DNA of 6,950 bases, from positions 1 through 6,950 of the forward strand of contig JANQZQ010000036.1 in assembly GCA_030728545.1 (NCBI GenBank), read 5' to 3'. The position numbers and the translations under genes were made by a program. Shown in pieces: positions 1 through 6,061 of this stretch (position 1 is its first letter; each line of letters starts with the position of its first letter). Source of the DNA: Ilumatobacteraceae bacterium (GTDB lineage Bacteria; Actinomycetota; Acidimicrobiia; Acidimicrobiales; Ilumatobacteraceae). Under the pieces are notes generated by a model. That model was not told the origin of the DNA. It saw only the letters and a list, made by a program, of their open reading frames with translations, and did not search any database.

Positions 1-1
1 G

Positions 2-694
2 GTGCGCATCGCATTGACAGGTGCTTCCAAGATGCCCGAGCACACCACCCGAGCATTGTTCGAGCGGTATGGCCTGCTCGTCACCGAGGGCTATGGGCTC
101 ACTGAGTGCGCGCCAGTGGTGACCACTACGACAAATATTGAAAAAACTACGGCTCTCACCAAGATCGGTTCAATCGGTCGCGTTTTGCCGGGCGTCGAAG
201 TGCGTCTTGTGGATGAAAGCGGCGAGAACGCCTTGCGCGGTGACGCCGGAGAAATCTGGGTGCGTGGCCCGAACGTGTTTCTCGGCTATTTCGAAGACCC
301 ACAGGCCACGGCACGGGCGCTGACTGACGATGGCTGGTTGCGCACCGGTGATATCGCCGTCATTGACGACGACGGATTTTTCTATCTGGTGGACCGCGCC
401 AAAGATTTGATTATCGTTTCAGGTTTCAACGTGTATCCAGCCGAAGTTGAAGAAGCAATTCGTGAGCATTCGGCAGTTGCTCAAGCTGCGGTGGTTGGTG
501 TTGAACATCCACACTCTGGTGAAGCAGTTCGGGCCTATGTCGTGCTGCAGCCAGACGTGCATCTAGACGAAGACGCGGTCATCGACCATTGTCGCGCTCG
601 GTTGGCACGGTACAAGTGCCCGACCAAGGTGTTGTTTGTGTCGCAACTGCCCGTGGGCGCCACAGGCAAAGTGTTACGCCGCGAACTTCGCTAG
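2..694 (+). CDS. AMP-forming acyl-CoA ligase, C-terminal half (5' truncated by window edge)
   Basis: The product activates a carboxylic acid, probably a fatty acid, with ATP to an acyl-adenylate and then transfers it to coenzyme A in the cytoplasm. About 230 residues are visible, roughly half of a usual acyl-CoA synthetase, so the GTG at position 2 is almost surely an internal valine codon rather than the start. ANL-superfamily motifs appear in order: YGLTE at residues 31-35 (adenine/phosphate side of the active site), GWLRTGD at 111-117 (the Asp binds the ribose hydroxyls), the DRAKD hinge at 131-135 followed by SGFNVYP, and the C-terminal GATGK with the catalytic lysine at residue 223. All key residues are present, so this half looks functional. 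It ends 5 bases before the convergent seven-helix gene. Substrate chain length cannot be told from this half; a FadD-like fatty acyl-CoA ligase is the best guess. Confidence 0.93.
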   Translation: MRIALTGASKMPEHTTRALFERYGLLVTEGYGLTECAPVVTTTTNIEKTTALTKIGSIGRVLPGVEVRLVDESGENALRGDAGEIWVRGPNVFLGYFEDPQATARALTDDGWLRTGDIAVIDDDGFFYLVDRAKDLIIVSGFNVYPAEVEEAIREHSAVAQAAVVGVEHPHSGEAVRAYVVLQPDVHLDEDAVIDHCRARLARYKCPTKVLFVSQLPVGATGKVLRRELR

Positions 695-699
695 CTGCG

Positions 700-1458
700 T
701 TACTTGTAGCCCTGTTCGCTGAGTTGAAACGAGGCAGGTCGCTGTGTGGCGCGTGCGCTCGGCACGAGGAAGCCCACAAATAAAATCACCACACCCACGG
801 ACAGCGTGATGGTGAAGGCGCGTTCTTCGCCGAAACGTCCAGCAAGGGATCCGCTGGCGGACAACACCAACGTGCCGAGTGCAATCAGCACGTTGCTAGC
901 GACCAGACGATTCGGTGTAACTACCCCCTGTCGGCGAGCGCCGGCAAAAGCAGGTGTCCGTTTGGCGACGAGCCGCGCAATCGACCACAGTGCCCCAAGA
1001 ATGATGATGAGGGCAGGCACACCCGAACCGATTGCGGCAAGAATTCTTGGCAGCGCACCAAAGTGATCACGGGCGCGCGGAAACTCATCCGCGATAAACG
1101 GCTTAGTGGTCGGTGCCACCACCATGACCCCCACAGCGAACGCACTGAGCAGCGCCAAAATGCGGCGCAGCGGAAGTGCGATTCGATCACCAGCGAGAAG
1201 TGCGATTGAACCGAGTGCCAGCCAGGCGACATTCAACACTGCACCAGCGGTGAAGAACACGCGAAAGACACCATTCGACCAACCGGTGGCAGTTGCCCAC
1301 CAAAGCGCAAATGAGCCGACAGCGAACAACGACATGGCCATCGCCCAGGCCGAGTGATGGGTGAGTCGGCGGCGATGCCAGCGATCAGCGGTCACCAGTG
1401 CAAACACCAACGCAACAAGGCTGGCGAAGGCAGCCAACGATGTAGTGAGTTCGTTCAC
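700..1458 (-). CDS. Conserved hypothetical seven-helix membrane protein
   Basis: This 252-residue protein has no function I can assign. It has seven hydrophobic stretches that read as transmembrane helices, at about residues 5-24, 37-57, 66-89, 98-115, 138-163, 184-204 and 214-234, joined by short loops with clusters of basic residues (RWHRRR near 26-31, KRTP near 166). The FRVFFTAGAVLNVAWLALG segment around 65-83 looks like a pattern I associate with uncharacterised actinobacterial membrane proteins; that resemblance is from memory. The C-terminal 20 residues are hydrophilic. The start is GTG at 1458; a TAGCCT box on the coding strand lies 9 bases upstream and no Shine-Dalgarno sequence is visible, which suits a leaderless or very short-leader message. 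Its stop lies 5 bases from that of the convergent acyl-CoA ligase. No catalytic, transport or cofactor motif is seen. Confidence 0.8.
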   Translation of the reverse strand: MNELTTSLAAFASLVALVFALVTADRWHRRRLTHHSAWAMAMSLFAVGSFALWWATATGWSNGVFRVFFTAGAVLNVAWLALGSIALLAGDRIALPLRRILALLSAFAVGVMVVAPTTKPFIADEFPRARDHFGALPRILAAIGSGVPALIIILGALWSIARLVAKRTPAFAGARRQGVVTPNRLVASNVLIALGTLVLSASGSLAGRFGEERAFTITLSVGVVILFVGFLVPSARATQRPASFQLSEQGYK

Positions 1459-1467
1459 GCGCAGTGA

Positions 1468-1473
1468 AGGCTA
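1468..1473 (-). promoter_or_regulatory. Candidate -10 box TAGCCT for the seven-helix gene
   Basis: On the minus strand TAGCCT fits the actinobacterial -10 pattern TANNNT and ends 9 bases before the GTG start at 1458. There is no convincing -35 hexamer. The same hexamer precedes the exported-protein gene at 3158-3163. Confidence 0.35.
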
Positions 1474-1592
1474 GGCAACGACCGCGTGGTGCTGTGGTCG
1501 CGGGGCGGTGAAGAAGCGCGCATCGATGAGTGACGCTTCGTGGCATGCGGCACGCAGCTGCGAGGGGCTCGTGAAACTATGCGCAAGCGCCG

Positions 1593-1598
1593 TACCCT
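1593..1598 (+). promoter_or_regulatory. Candidate -10 box TACCCT for rex (leaderless)
   Basis: TACCCT fits TANNNT and ends 6 bases before the rex ATG at 1605, so transcription would begin at or next to the start codon. No usable Shine-Dalgarno is present (only GAAG, 2 bases before the ATG). No good -35 hexamer is visible; TCGTGA at 1569-1574 matches TTGACA poorly. Confidence 0.45.
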
Positions 1599-1604
1599 GA
1601 AGCT

Positions 1605-2294
1605 ATGACTGCTGCTGATAAAACTGCATCGCCCCGCCGACGTCGAATTCCGAGTGCGGCGGTGAATCGTCTGCCGGTGTATTTGCAGATTCTCACCGAT
1701 CTTGAGCTCACTGAGACTTCGCAGGTGTCAAGTGATCAGTTGGCAGCCCTCGCCAATGTCAATGCGGCAAAAGTCCGCAAAGATCTTTCGTATCTCGGCA
1801 CCTACGGCACGCGCGGTGTCGGTTACGAGGTGGCTTTTTTGATTTATCAAATCAAGCGTGAACTTGGCTTGCTTACCGAATGGAAGACCATTGTGGTTGG
1901 TGCTGGCAACCTCGGTTCGGCCATCACCGTCAATGGCGGTTTTGCCTCACGCGGTTTTCCAGTTGTGGCAATTTTTGATGTTGACCCACGGAAGGTCGGC
2001 ACCATAGTGGGCGAGCTCACCGTGCGCAATCTAGATGAAATGTGCGAATTCGTGCGCGCCAATGGTGTGCAAATTGGTGTGCTGGCGGTGCCATCCACAG
2101 CGGCGCAGTCGGTGGCCGATGACCTGATGGCTGCGGGTATTGGGTCGCTCCTCAATTTTGCGCCAGTGGTGTTGACCACTACCAAAGGTGTGACGGTGCG
2201 CAACGTAGACCTCGGTGTGGAATTACAGATTCTTGGCTATCACGAACAACTTCGTGGTCAAGCGTCATCGCAGCCAAACCGCGTTTCGGTGTAG
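1605..2294 (+). CDS. rex: Redox-sensing transcriptional repressor Rex
   Basis: Rex is a cytoplasmic homodimeric repressor that binds DNA when NAD+ dominates and releases it when NADH rises, thereby tuning respiratory and fermentative genes. The 229 residues match the usual family length. Residues 15-75 form the winged-helix DNA-binding domain, starting IPSAAVNRLPVYL and containing the recognition-helix signature KVRKDLSYLG (56-65) and RGVGYEV (70-76). The Rossmann NAD(H) domain follows, with GAGNLG at 99-104, the FDVDP strand end at 124-128 (acidic residue for the ribose) and the C-terminal VDLGVELQIL at 201-210, part of the domain-swapped helix region. The first 14 residues are basic and probably disordered. 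The ATG at 1605 places the conserved domain correctly and is preceded by a TACCCT box. In Streptomyces rex leads a hem operon; here it is followed directly by a convergent methyltransferase, so it is likely monocistronic. Confidence 0.96.
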   Translation: MTAADKTASPRRRRIPSAAVNRLPVYLQILTDLELTETSQVSSDQLAALANVNAAKVRKDLSYLGTYGTRGVGYEVAFLIYQIKRELGLLTEWKTIVVGAGNLGSAITVNGGFASRGFPVVAIFDVDPRKVGTIVGELTVRNLDEMCEFVRANGVQIGVLAVPSTAAQSVADDLMAAGIGSLLNFAPVVLTTTKGVTVRNVDLGVELQILGYHEQLRGQASSQPNRVSV

Positions 2295-3143
2295 TTAACG
2301 CTTTCGGGCTACCACCAAGAGACTTGAGCCAACCGGGGTCTTCATCGCAATTGCTCGCTCGATCCACGCGGCAAATCGGCCTAAAATGCCACCACTCGCC
2401 CCGAGCGTTGCTTCGGTGCCGACAGCCTTGCGAACACCGAGGCGGTACGGAAGTGCACGCAACACGAACAACGGAAAAACAGTTAGGGCAAAGAAGTAGC
2501 CCATTCGAATGACTTCAAAGCCATTTGATTCGAGTTCTTTTTTGATCGAGCGCTTGTTGTAGCGCAGGTAGTGGCCGGCATCGATGTCAAACTGGCTCCA
2601 TAGCGAAGTAAGTGCTGGAACCGTCAACACGAGCCGACCATTGGGAATGAGCATTCGGTGTACTTCAGCGAGCGCTTTCTCGCGATCATCCAAATGCTCC
2701 AACACGTCGAGCATGGAGACATTCTCAAGTGACGAATTGGGAAGTTGTAGCTGCTCAATTGATGCACAAAATGAAAGCACCCCGCGTCGTGCCCCAGCAA
2801 CTGCGCCAGCATGAGACGGTTCAACACCAATCGTGAGCAGACCCTTTGCACTCAGGTATCGAGCAACAACCCCGGTTCCGCTACCCACATCCCACATCAC
2901 TTTGTTTACGCCAGACTTATGAATGGTCGAGTGAATAATCAAGTTACGAGTTCGATACCACCAACTGTCATCAAGTAACGCATCCATCTCTTCCCAGGTC
3001 TCATCATCGTAAACCGACTTGTCCAGTTGTTGGCCAGACCCGAGCCAGATGTTGAGACGGCTATCCCACGCGGCAACAAGGTTTGGACTCCACGCGAAGT
3101 CACGTTCAAGCCGCTCAAGTTCGGGATGCATGTTCACGCCCAT
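2295..3143 (-). CDS. Class I SAM-dependent methyltransferase with hydrophobic C-terminal segment
   Basis: The product should transfer a methyl group from S-adenosylmethionine; the acceptor is unknown. The Rossmann core is clear: motif I DVGSGTG at residues 85-91, the acidic end of strand 2 at Glu108 (GVEPS), DVLEHLDD at 146-153 and the post-motif PNGRLVLTVP at 167-176. An N-terminal part with a DSWWYRTRN segment (59-67) precedes it, and GHYLRY (190-195) plus GF near 208 follow. This layout occurs in methyltransferases linked to cell-surface glycans or polyprenyl lipids, which is a family-level inference. Residues 214-231 are strongly hydrophobic and could contact or cross the membrane. The start at 3143 (ATG) is not certain: a second ATG at residue 5 (3131) is preceded by TACCAT. 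Its stop abuts that of rex with no base between. Three sampled 60-base lines hold 28, 30 and 36 G+C, lower than lines in neighbouring genes. Confidence 0.88.
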   Translation of the reverse strand: MGVNMHPELERLERDFAWSPNLVAAWDSRLNIWLGSGQQLDKSVYDDETWEEMDALLDDSWWYRTRNLIIHSTIHKSGVNKVMWDVGSGTGVVARYLSAKGLLTIGVEPSHAGAVAGARRGVLSFCASIEQLQLPNSSLENVSMLDVLEHLDDREKALAEVHRMLIPNGRLVLTVPALTSLWSQFDIDAGHYLRYNKRSIKKELESNGFEVIRMGYFFALTVFPLFVLRALPYRLGVRKAVGTEATLGASGGILGRFAAWIERAIAMKTPVGSSLLVVARKR

Positions 3144-3157
3144 GGTAGGCGTCGTCG

Positions 3158-3163
3158 TAGCCT
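3158..3163 (+). promoter_or_regulatory. Candidate -10 box TAGCCT for the exported-protein gene
   Basis: TAGCCT ends 5 bases before a GTG (3169) and 8 bases before an ATG (3172), consistent with a leaderless transcript. It sits in the 25-base gap between two divergent start codons, so any -35 element would lie inside the 5' end of the methyltransferase gene; TTCACG at 3133-3138 is a poor candidate with a 19-base spacer. Confidence 0.4.
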
Positions 3164-3168
3164 GACGG

Positions 3169-3780
3169 GTGATGCGTCAGTTGATGTCGTGGCGTACATG
3201 GGCTGCTATCGGCGTGCTCTTGGTGCTGGCCACCGTGGTGCAGTTGTTGACGAGCCGTGGGCCACGCGGCAGCGATGGGGAAGGCGTGCAGCCAAGTGAG
3301 CGACGCGTGAGCGCGATCGCGTCAGTGATGTCGATTCAGTCGAGCGAGGCATTTGCGATCATCGACGGGGTCACCGTTGGTTCTGCCTTGCTCACACTCG
3401 ATGATGGTCGTGTGGTCACTATTGCTCGCGAAACACCTGGGGAAATTAGTTGTGCAGATCGCACAACCCCAGCCGCCTGTGTGCTGCTGGCCGACATGTT
3501 GGGTGAAGGCGTCGTGTGGTACGCGCTCGTTGATTCCGATGGCCCGTCGGTGCGCACGCTGGTGGTGCCGACTCTGGTCGACATGGTGGATGGCGGCGAT
3601 ACGGGCGTGCTGGCTAACGATTGGTACGTGCCTCTTGCCGACGGAGTGGTGCGCACATGTGCTGGCGCGCCACGATCATCAACGCTGCGATCCTTTATTG
3701 AGTCGTATTCCGAGACTGGTATTCGCACCGTGCTCGATCTTGATCGAGACGAAGTTGTTGAAGTAATTTGCGCAGGCTGA
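3169..3780 (+). CDS. Uncharacterised membrane-anchored exported protein with four cysteines
   Basis: I do not recognise this 203-residue protein. Residues 1-9 carry basic charges, and residues 10-27 form one hydrophobic segment (WTWAAIGVLLV type), which reads as a signal anchor or an uncleaved signal peptide; no lipobox cysteine follows. The rest is a hydrophilic, mixed domain rich in short beta-like stretches (GVTVGSALLTL, GRVVTIA, VVWYALV, VRTLVVPTL) and would lie outside the membrane. It has exactly four cysteines, at 95, 104, 164 and 201, enough for two disulfides. The C-terminus LDLDRDEVVEVICAG is acidic. The start is either GTG 3169 or the adjacent ATG 3172, differing by one residue; a TAGCCT box lies just upstream. 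It is divergent from the methyltransferase and convergent with menJ, with a shared hairpin at its 3' end. It may be limited to this lineage. Confidence 0.75.
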   Translation: MMRQLMSWRTWAAIGVLLVLATVVQLLTSRGPRGSDGEGVQPSERRVSAIASVMSIQSSEAFAIIDGVTVGSALLTLDDGRVVTIARETPGEISCADRTTPAACVLLADMLGEGVVWYALVDSDGPSVRTLVVPTLVDMVDGGDTGVLANDWYVPLADGVVRTCAGAPRSSTLRSFIESYSETGIRTVLDLDRDEVVEVICAG

Positions 3781-3796
3781 ACGCCGTCTAGGCGTT
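3780..3796. terminator. Hairpin shared by two convergent genes, possible bidirectional terminator
   Basis: AACGCC (3780-3785) and GGCGTT (3791-3796) form a perfect 6-base stem around the loop GTCTA. The hairpin contains the last base of one stop codon and the whole stop codon of the opposing menJ gene, which lie 7 bases apart. No T-tract follows on either strand, so intrinsic termination would be weak; a transcription-stalling or mRNA-end-protecting role is possible. Confidence 0.35.
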
Positions 3797-5062
3797 GGGT
3801 GCCAGGCGCACGATGCGAGCAGCCATGGCGTACGCAACCTCGGCGGGGCCCTTTTCGTCGGGGCGCAGCAAGTTGGCCATGATGCGCAACACCCATTCCA
3901 TGAGTGGGCGACTGTTGATACCCACGCGAGACAATTCGCGCATCAATGCCGGTCGACCAATCACGCGGGCAAACAACCTCGCCACCTTGAAGTACTGGCC
4001 GTACTCATCATCAAGCAAGGTGGGGTATTGCTGCAGGGCCGATGCATCGCCGCTGCGTAGCGCGTCGTGTAACACCGTTGCTGCCATGCGTGCGGTTTCG
4101 TATGCGTAATCAATTCCCTCGCCGTTGAACGGGTTCACACTGCCGGCGGCGTCACCGATTACCAAGTGCGTGGGGCCCATCTTGGGAAACACCGAACCAC
4201 CCATCGGAATCTTTCCACTCGTTGCTCGGCATTCGGGCGAACCGGGGTCGATCTCCCAGCGGTCAGCAATCATGTGGGCGTAGGAATCCAGTAGGTGAGT
4301 GGTGTTGACGTCTTTGAACTTTTTAAATGTAGAGAGCAGCCCGACACCAACGTTGATGGTGCCGTCGCCCACCGGAAAGATCCAGCCGTAACCCGGCATC
4401 GAATTGCCTTGACGATCTTTTACGTCGAGCGCCGATTCGATCCATGGTTCTGCATGGCGAGGGCTGGTCCAATAAGTGCGAATCGCGGTGCCATAGGGCC
4501 ACGCCCTGGTGCGAGCGGTGCCGAGTGAGCGACCAAAGCGGCTGTTGGCGCCATCGGCAATCACCACATACGAAGCGCGAATCGCCACCTTGCGGTCTTC
4601 GTCCAAGTTGTTCACGATTGCCCCGCGCACGCAGCCCTTTTCCATGAGCGGCTCGAGCGCCTCGTGGCCTTGCAGCAAAGTTGCCCCAGACTTTTCGGCG
4701 TTGAACGCCACCATCGCATCAAGTTCGCGGCGGCGCACCACATAGCCGTGACGCGGGTACAGCGGATGCGTCGGCCACTGCAACTCGAGTTCTTTGCCGT
4801 GTGCCGTTGCTCGCAAACCTTCGTAGCGGTGAAATTGTTTGAGCTGCTCACCCAAACCCATGTCGCCTAGTTCTTTTACCGCACGCGGTGTCAACCCGTC
4901 ACCGCAGGTTTTTTCACGGGGGAAATGTTTGCGTTCCACAATGGTGACACTGTGGCCAAGTTCGGCAGTCCAGTAACCCATTGCTGCGCCCGCCGGGCCG
5001 CCACCAATCACCAACACGTCGGTGTCGCGCACGGGCATGGTGCCGATGTCGGTGAGTTCCAT
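3788..5062 (-). CDS. menJ: Geranylgeranyl reductase family flavoprotein, probable menaquinone reductase MenJ
   Basis: This 424-residue FAD enzyme most resembles mycobacterial MenJ, which saturates one isoprene unit of the menaquinone side chain at the membrane. Visible features in order are the N-terminal dinucleotide fold VIGGGPAG (18-25), CGDGLTPRAV (53-62) typical of the geranylgeranyl reductase family, VVIADGANSRFGR (166-178), the substrate-side GYGWIFPVGDG (224-234) and the second FAD motif GDAAGSVNPFNGEGIDYA (303-320). MenJ shares PGYGWIFP and NPxNGEGIDY; this comparison is from memory. The C-terminal 60 residues (LMRELSR to the end) are helical and hydrophobic and could bind the membrane. 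The ATG at 5062 is preceded 8 bases upstream by TACGCT. It lies 59 bases downstream of the cytochrome c gene on the same strand, which suits a role in quinone-linked respiration. Archaeal-type or chlorophyll-type prenyl reductases are alternatives but fit the setting less well. Confidence 0.85.
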   Translation of the reverse strand: MELTDIGTMPVRDTDVLVIGGGPAGAAMGYWTAELGHSVTIVERKHFPREKTCGDGLTPRAVKELGDMGLGEQLKQFHRYEGLRATAHGKELELQWPTHPLYPRHGYVVRRRELDAMVAFNAEKSGATLLQGHEALEPLMEKGCVRGAIVNNLDEDRKVAIRASYVVIADGANSRFGRSLGTARTRAWPYGTAIRTYWTSPRHAEPWIESALDVKDRQGNSMPGYGWIFPVGDGTINVGVGLLSTFKKFKDVNTTHLLDSYAHMIADRWEIDPGSPECRATSGKIPMGGSVFPKMGPTHLVIGDAAGSVNPFNGEGIDYAYETARMAATVLHDALRSGDASALQQYPTLLDDEYGQYFKVARLFARVIGRPALMRELSRVGINSRPLMEWVLRIMANLLRPDEKGPAEVAYAMAARIVRLAPNA

Positions 5063-5070
5063 TAACTCAC

Positions 5071-5076
5071 AGCGTA
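5071..5076 (-). promoter_or_regulatory. Candidate -10 box TACGCT for menJ
   Basis: On the minus strand TACGCT fits TANNNT and ends 8 bases before the menJ ATG at 5062. It lies in the 59-base gap after the cytochrome c stop, suggesting menJ can be transcribed on its own as well as by read-through. There is no visible Shine-Dalgarno and no good -35 hexamer. Confidence 0.4.
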
Positions 5077-5121
5077 AAGAGCACCGCGCAGGGGACTACT
5101 ACGCAACGGTGTGGCAGGTGG

Positions 5122-5943
5122 CTATTTCGTGCTGGGGCGGGCTTCGGTGCCCACTGCACGGGGTGGCACCTCGAGCATTGCAAAACTCTCAGCAAGTGTG
5201 TCGTAGTCAACCGCACCGGCCTGCAGAGCAGCATAAATTTCTGACTCGGGCGAACACCAGGTGGCGTACTCACTGGACCATTGCTCACTCTTGGGGTCGG
5301 CGCCGCCGATGGCGTATCGCTCGTGACAGACAACTCCGAGAACTTCGTAATCCGTCAGCCCGCCACCCCACTTCTCACCTTGGGCTGGCATCGCATTGCC
5401 GTTATAAGAAAGTGGGGCGTGAGCGCCACCTTCGCGATTTGGGTCACCGTAGACGGAAAGACCCGCCGCCACGAACGGTTGCGAGCCGGTGTACACGTAG
5501 TTGAGCATGTCTTCGATGTTCGGGAATGTCTTTAGCACTTCGCCTTCATGCAGCACTCGACCAGCACCACCTTGGCCGTTGGCTCCGTGACAACTTGCGC
5601 ATGCGCCGTACACCGCAGCACCAGTTGCCATTGGGCCCGACTCTTCGCGCACAACGGGGCTCACTGCGAGCAGATATAAAAATGCCCAGACCGGCAACAG
5701 GCTGAGAGTAGCCATTGCCCAAAAAGGAATTTTCTTGCGCGATTTTGCCGCGACAACATAGGCCGGGTCGGGTTTGGGTGGCGGTGGCGGTGCGACCTCG
5801 GCAGCAAGTGCCGGAGCCGCCGACGATGTAACCGTCTTGGCTACTTCTTTGGATGCCGACGGCTCGGCTGTCGGCGCGGCACCCGAAAGTGCGGCCCGGC
5901 GATCTTTGGAACGCTTGAGGAGAAAGTCAGGTACCTCGGTCAT
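5122..5943 (-). CDS. Membrane-anchored monoheme c-type cytochrome
   Basis: This 273-residue protein probably carries electrons on the outer face of the membrane. The single heme site is CASCH at 115-119, followed by GANGQGGAGRVL, a typical class I cytochrome c stretch; Met185 in NGNAMPAQG is the likely sixth iron ligand, and LTDYEVLGVV (196-205) is the C-terminal helix. One transmembrane helix spans about 74-94, preceded by the basic run KSRKK (67-71), so the N-terminus should be cytoplasmic and the heme domain outside. The first 70 residues are long for a leader: a basic helix (FLLKRSKDRRAAL), then an Ala/Pro-rich linker ending PPPPPKP. No ATG, GTG or TTG occurs in frame between the start and Met77, so a shorter version is not available. 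Extra cysteines sit at 206 and 230. It is divergent from the three-helix membrane gene and upstream of menJ. Confidence 0.9.
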   Translation of the reverse strand: MTEVPDFLLKRSKDRRAALSGAAPTAEPSASKEVAKTVTSSAAPALAAEVAPPPPPKPDPAYVVAAKSRKKIPFWAMATLSLLPVWAFLYLLAVSPVVREESGPMATGAAVYGACASCHGANGQGGAGRVLHEGEVLKTFPNIEDMLNYVYTGSQPFVAAGLSVYGDPNREGGAHAPLSYNGNAMPAQGEKWGGGLTDYEVLGVVCHERYAIGGADPKSEQWSSEYATWCSPESEIYAALQAGAVDYDTLAESFAMLEVPPRAVGTEARPSTK

Positions 5944-5988
5944 CTGGTGACCCCGGGGAACTGTGATGCGCCAAACATGTTCGTCGCC

Positions 5989-5994
5989 AGACTA
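5989..5994 (-). promoter_or_regulatory. Candidate -10 box TAGTCT for the cytochrome c gene
   Basis: TAGTCT on the minus strand fits TANNNT and would give a leader of about 38 bases before the ATG at 5943. A GGGG run 7 to 10 bases before the ATG is the only ribosome-binding candidate. The assignment is weak because no -35 element is apparent. Confidence 0.25.
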
Positions 5995-6061
5995 ATCCGC
6001 GCCAGGTCGCACATCACTGGTTAATTGGGGCATGTTGTTGGGTCCGTTGGTTAGGACAACC

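Noticed and set aside
746..1357. Plus-strand open frames opposite the seven-helix gene
   Set aside because: Low-complexity Ala/Pro/Arg/Thr translations with no recognisable domain, opposite a gene with seven clear hydrophobic helices.
2281..2301. GCGTT / AACGC inverted repeat at the rex-methyltransferase junction as a terminator
   Set aside because: Only 5 base pairs with an 11-base loop and no T-tract; too weak to claim.
3336..3896. Long minus-strand open frame (186 codons) opposite the exported-protein gene
   Set aside because: It is rich in Ser/Thr/Pro/Arg without domain logic, overlaps two well-supported genes and mirrors their codon structure; a shadow frame.
5063..5121. CACCG / CGGTG inverted repeat between the cytochrome c and menJ genes as a terminator
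   Set aside because: Five-base arms with a loop of about 21 bases and no T-tract; not distinguishable from chance.
5317..5328. Second heme site around VVCHERY in the cytochrome c
   Set aside because: A heme c site needs CxxCH; here there is one cysteine directly before the histidine, with no second cysteine three residues earlier.
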